In this document: positions 21,187 to 23,142 of the stretch, one piece after another
How the letters are laid out: each line of letters starts with the position of its first letter
Numbering within the stretch: position 1 is the first letter of the stretch
Source of the DNA: a virus
Virus record (IMG/VR): IMGVR_UViG_3300017719_000217
Coordinates: 1 to 23,142 of that record
Strand: one strand, 5' to 3'
Length of the DNA: 23,142 nucleotides
Position numbers and translations under genes: made by a program
The notes under the pieces: generated by a model
Seen by the model: only the letters and a program-made list of their open reading frames with translations
Database searches by the model: none
What the model was told of the DNA's origin: nothing

Positions 21187-21448
21187 TTATTATTATCCTT
21201 AATTTGCTTTTTCCAGGTATTATCCTGTGATAAACCATTTTAGGTATTTCTATCGTATCACGTTTATTTATAACAGTAGGCAGTTCATCATCAAATTGTA
21301 TTTTCCAACCATCGCCATCTAATACTGTAAATACTCTATCGTTTTTATCCCTATGCCAAACATAATCATCAGCGGTTGTGTTATAAGGGTTAAATATTCG
21401 TATCCATTGGTTATCTGTCAAATGTTCATCATAATATGGTTTTACCAA
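21173..21448 (-). CDS. Small cupin-like protein, 91 aa
   Basis: Beta-rich sequence with spacing of a cupin barrel: DDYVWHRDKNDRVFTVLDGDGWKIQ, then TVINKRDTIEIPKMVYHRIIPGKSKLRIIINE. Candidate metal or ligand residues are H (WHRD) and H (YHR). Too short for a full bicupin. Start is TTG at 21446-21448 behind GGAGG; no early ATG exists. It overlaps the next gene. Role unknown; single-domain cupins occur in phages as small-molecule or structural proteins. Confidence 0.65.
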   Translation of the reverse strand: MVKPYYDEHLTDNQWIRIFNPYNTTADDYVWHRDKNDRVFTVLDGDGWKIQFDDELPTVINKRDTIEIPKMVYHRIIPGKSKLRIIINEDV

Positions 21449-21972
21449 AAGAACGAACCTCCATTTTTTAATCCTAATTCATTTGCATATCGAGGTAAAC
21501 GGCAAGACCAATACCCAGCTTTAGTCTTATCGTTTTTTAAATGACATTGGTGGCGAGCTGCGAAAGACTTGCGTGCCTCTTTATCATCAAAGTTTACGGC
21601 CAAACCGGACGTATCCCCGAAGGTTACTTTTTTGACTTTATCCCCATCTTTCACATACACATAGAACTTTTTGGGACCACCTCTTTGTGGCTTGTTGAGC
21701 TCAACGTCCTTTTCATCCTCCATCATGGGAATGTCAAGTGGAACTCGCCGTTCTTCGTAAATATCGTGTTCACCTATATCTGTTTCTAATAGGTCTCTAT
21801 CGAAATAATTAGATGGGTTTATGATTCCTTCTTTGAATAACTTACGCGCTTCAATAAAAAATTCGTAAAACGATTTGCTGTGTGGTCTATATACACACTC
21901 TGCTAACGGAATGTCGTTTTCTAAATGATACGCAATACCTTCGTGTAAGTTATGCTTTGCAAAGGTTTTCAT
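21442..21972 (-). CDS. DUF5872-like virion protein, 176 aa
   Basis: N-terminus MKTFAKHNLHEG contains an LHE site of the form cleaved by T4 head protease (L/I-x-E). C-terminal residues about 90-165 (GGPKKFYVYVKDGDKVKKVTFGDTSGL, ARKSFAARHQC, and KAGYWSCRLPRYA) match the DUF5872 pattern of T4-like phages, with two conserved cysteines. Function is unknown. It starts by ATGA overlap with the 85-residue gene. A virion role is inferred from neighbours. Confidence 0.7.
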   Translation of the reverse strand: MKTFAKHNLHEGIAYHLENDIPLAECVYRPHSKSFYEFFIEARKLFKEGIINPSNYFDRDLLETDIGEHDIYEERRVPLDIPMMEDEKDVELNKPQRGGPKKFYVYVKDGDKVKKVTFGDTSGLAVNFDDKEARKSFAARHQCHLKNDKTKAGYWSCRLPRYANELGLKNGGSFFW

Positions 21973-22226
21973 ACTCTGTCTTCCTTACTATCTAAAAATC
22001 TTGTTCTAAATAATGCTGCATCTCGAGCTGTTTGGAAATATATGGAATGTTCATGAAAATCAGTCCATTTTTGAAATTTCCATCTGTAATCTTCAAGATG
22101 ATATTCTAACCATTTAATAGCACCATGTTTTCTGCTGCTATGTATTGTAACTTGTTCTCGATTTTCAGATTTCATCCATTCGGCAATAACTGCTAAATGT
22201 TGTTCTGTCTTTGGTCCCTTATTCAT
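21969..22226 (-). CDS. Hypothetical protein, 85 aa
   Basis: Strong ribosome-binding site GGAGGATAACTG before ATG 22226. Mixed alpha/beta, with Trp and His clusters: AVIAEWMKSENREQVTIHSS, IKWLEYHLEDYRWKFQKWTDF, and ARDAALFRTRFLD. No family recognised. Overlaps the DUF5872-like gene by ATGA, so coupled to it. Confidence 0.65.
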   Translation of the reverse strand: MNKGPKTEQHLAVIAEWMKSENREQVTIHSSRKHGAIKWLEYHLEDYRWKFQKWTDFHEHSIYFQTARDAALFRTRFLDSKEDRV

Positions 22227-22229
22227 CAG

Positions 22230-22457
22230 TTATCCTCCAAACTCGTGACCTGCGACTCTGCGCATTTGTTTATTAAATTCTGCCTGTGATGGCTTTTCTT
22301 TATATAGTTTAATTGAAATCTCAGGTCTATCTTTACCTTTAATTCTCCAATTTTTTCCGTCGTCTTTATGCTCAGGTTTAGTAGTTTTGACAACACGGCG
22401 CTTATAACCAGCTTCCCATGTTTCTGAACCTTCGCAAAACTGTTTAAAACTTTTCAT
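22230..22457 (-). CDS. Small basic protein with capsid-targeting-like N-terminus, 75 aa
   Basis: From MKSFKQFCEGSE (start 22457, AGGA six bases upstream; an upstream in-frame start at 22481 is weaker). The rest is basic: GYKRRVVKTTKPEHKDDGKN, KGKDRPEISIKLYKEKP, and FNKQMRRVAGHEFGG. The opening matches T4-type targeting segments apart from the exact cleavage site. Possibly an internal head protein; no homology known to me. Confidence 0.6.
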   Translation of the reverse strand: MKSFKQFCEGSETWEAGYKRRVVKTTKPEHKDDGKNWRIKGKDRPEISIKLYKEKPSQAEFNKQMRRVAGHEFGG

Positions 22458-22459
22458 TG

Positions 22460-22780
22460 TTATCCTACCTTTGGAACGCAATTAGGAACCATCTTGTTCC
22501 CTTTCTTTTTCATACCAACTTGTTTGTAATCAGACCAACAAGCTTCTTGTTGCCCAGCTTCATCGCTGTCTTGAGACTTCATATAATCTCTCGCAGTGTC
22601 AATATAATCAGTAGCTTTAGTAATCTTTGATTGAACCCACTCTGGCATGTTTTCGTCGTCAGATAACATATCATGCAATTGTTGTGCTGCATCAATCATG
22701 GTTTTTAATTGGCCTTTTGCCATTCCACCTTCGTTATCGTATTCGTCTTTGGACTCTATAAACGTTTTAAAATTTTTCAT
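22460..22780 (-). CDS. Virion-type protein with capsid-targeting-like N-terminus, 106 aa
   Basis: MKNFKTFIESKDE start, then a helical segment GGMAKGQLKTMIDAAQQLHD and MLSDDENMPEWVQSKITKATDYID, and a C-terminal YKQVGMKKKGNKMVPNCVPK. Both blocks recur in marine T4-like phage small proteins (recollection). ATG 22780 overlaps the previous stop by ATGA. No enzyme motif. Internal head location is inferred. Confidence 0.65.
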   Translation of the reverse strand: MKNFKTFIESKDEYDNEGGMAKGQLKTMIDAAQQLHDMLSDDENMPEWVQSKITKATDYIDTARDYMKSQDSDEAGQQEACWSDYKQVGMKKKGNKMVPNCVPKVG

Positions 22781-23070
22781 TTCATTAACTTCTTTATTGT
22801 TGCCAAGGCTTTCTTGCCGTCTGGATGTTTTGGATTAATGCCTACAGGCTCTCCATTTACAAGTTCAGATACATTAACCGATTTACGTAAAGCTGCAATT
22901 GCTTTGTGTAAAGGATCTTTTGGATCATACTTAGTTTCAAACCCAGGTTTACCGCGAACTTCAACCCAAGATTTTTCATTGCTGTCTTTTATTTTTAAGA
23001 CGTCTTCGGCCTTACCCCTAATGAGTTTAAGTTTAAGACCTTCAGAAATATATTGTTTAAAACTATACAT
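22777..23070 (-). CDS. Hypothetical protein with capsid-targeting-like N-terminus, 97 aa
   Basis: ATG 23070 gives MYSFKQYISEG, with the site I8-S9-E10 of the L/I-x-E form cleaved by T4 head protease. A TTG at 23091 upstream is less likely, because it would overlap the preceding gene further. The body is a charged alpha/beta domain: LKLIRGKAEDVLKIKDSNEKSWVEVRG, HKAIAALRKSVNVSELVNGEPVG, and KKALATIKKLMK. No family recognised. It starts inside the last codons of the upstream gene. Confidence 0.65.
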   Translation of the reverse strand: MYSFKQYISEGLKLKLIRGKAEDVLKIKDSNEKSWVEVRGKPGFETKYDPKDPLHKAIAALRKSVNVSELVNGEPVGINPKHPDGKKALATIKKLMK

Positions 23071-23142
23071 ACTCTTTAATTTTTTTCTCAATTGCCGTAA
23101 TGATCTTATTATGTGTTTTGCTCAAATATCTATCACTACGTA
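23063..23142 (-). CDS. C-terminal end of a gene running off the right edge
   Basis: An open frame enters at the window edge and stops at TAG 23063-23065, giving 25 residues, SDRYLSKTHNKIITAIEKKI and on. The SDRYL.KTHN pattern ahead of a final helix fits C-termini of small phage proteins, but it is too short to identify. It overlaps the start of the next gene by 8 bases. Confidence 0.45.
   Translation of the reverse strand, partial: RSDRYLSKTHNKIITAIEKKIKEYV

Noticed and set aside
21265-21272. TATAAATA inside the cupin-like gene
   Set aside because: It is intragenic, encoding VINK, and not followed by a gene start. Similar AATAAATA/GATAAATA matches at several TAA stops look like AT-rich chance.

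Overview
This window is one tightly packed, entirely minus-strand block of a dsDNA tailed-phage genome. The host-side signals point to a T4-like (myovirus-type) phage of an aquatic, probably alphaproteobacterial, host. Evidence for a T4-like phage: a T4 gp61-type primase, a class I NrdA/NrdB pair with ThyX and glutaredoxin, a free-standing GIY-YIG protein, a gp67-like acidic prohead core protein, overlapping spanins, TATAAATA late-promoter-like boxes, and many small proteins of the kind seen in marine T4-like phages. Genes are separated by 0-40 bases or overlap as ATGA/TAATG, and the base composition is AT-rich. The alphaproteobacterial host is an inference from a complete 5-aminolevulinate synthase (Shemin pathway), which is an alphaproteobacterial/mitochondrial enzyme.

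Transcription runs from high to low coordinates. (1) 23142-18926: small virion/head-type genes. Several start with an MKxFKxF..E segment resembling the T4 capsid-targeting sequence; others carry DUF5872-like, cupin-like and EF-hand-like sequences. (2) 18919-17093: a GH19-type endolysin with a peptidoglycan-binding tail, a gp67-like acidic protein, and an inner/outer spanin pair. (3) 17086-16415: a regulatory junction with a terminator-like hairpin overlapping a sigma70-type promoter, a coiled-coil membrane protein ending in a 28-bp tandem duplication, then a perfect consensus promoter. (4) 16380-10381: primase, ThyX, NrdB (with a fused N-terminal ATP-cone), NrdA (without one) and 5-aminolevulinate synthase. 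(5) 10384-9816: a 32-residue membrane peptide and a DUF454 membrane protein. (6) 9773-6607: RmlB-like dehydratase, SAM methyltransferase, and a GT17 glycosyltransferase-sulfotransferase fusion. (7) 6607-4579: a small coiled protein, an exported SleB/CwlJ-type cell-wall hydrolase under its own promoter, and four hypotheticals. (8) 4582-2072: a short nucleotide-sugar dehydrogenase, a TagD-like cytidylyltransferase, four tiny overlapping genes and a eukaryotic-type phosphomannomutase. (9) 2070-1: small hypotheticals, glutaredoxin, a zinc-ribbon-like peptide, a GIY-YIG protein and the start of another gene.

Two working units stand out. One is DNA precursor supply (NrdA/NrdB/glutaredoxin/ThyX plus primase). 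The other is a glycan/nucleotide-sugar set (PMM, cytidylyltransferase, dehydrogenase, RmlB, methyltransferase, GT17-sulfotransferase) that could build or modify a surface or virion glycan. Five TTGACA promoters, all with exactly 17-bp spacers, are tucked against the stop codons of upstream genes. No tRNA, CRISPR, insertion sequence or plus-strand gene could be supported, and no gene-free stretch exceeds 170 bases.
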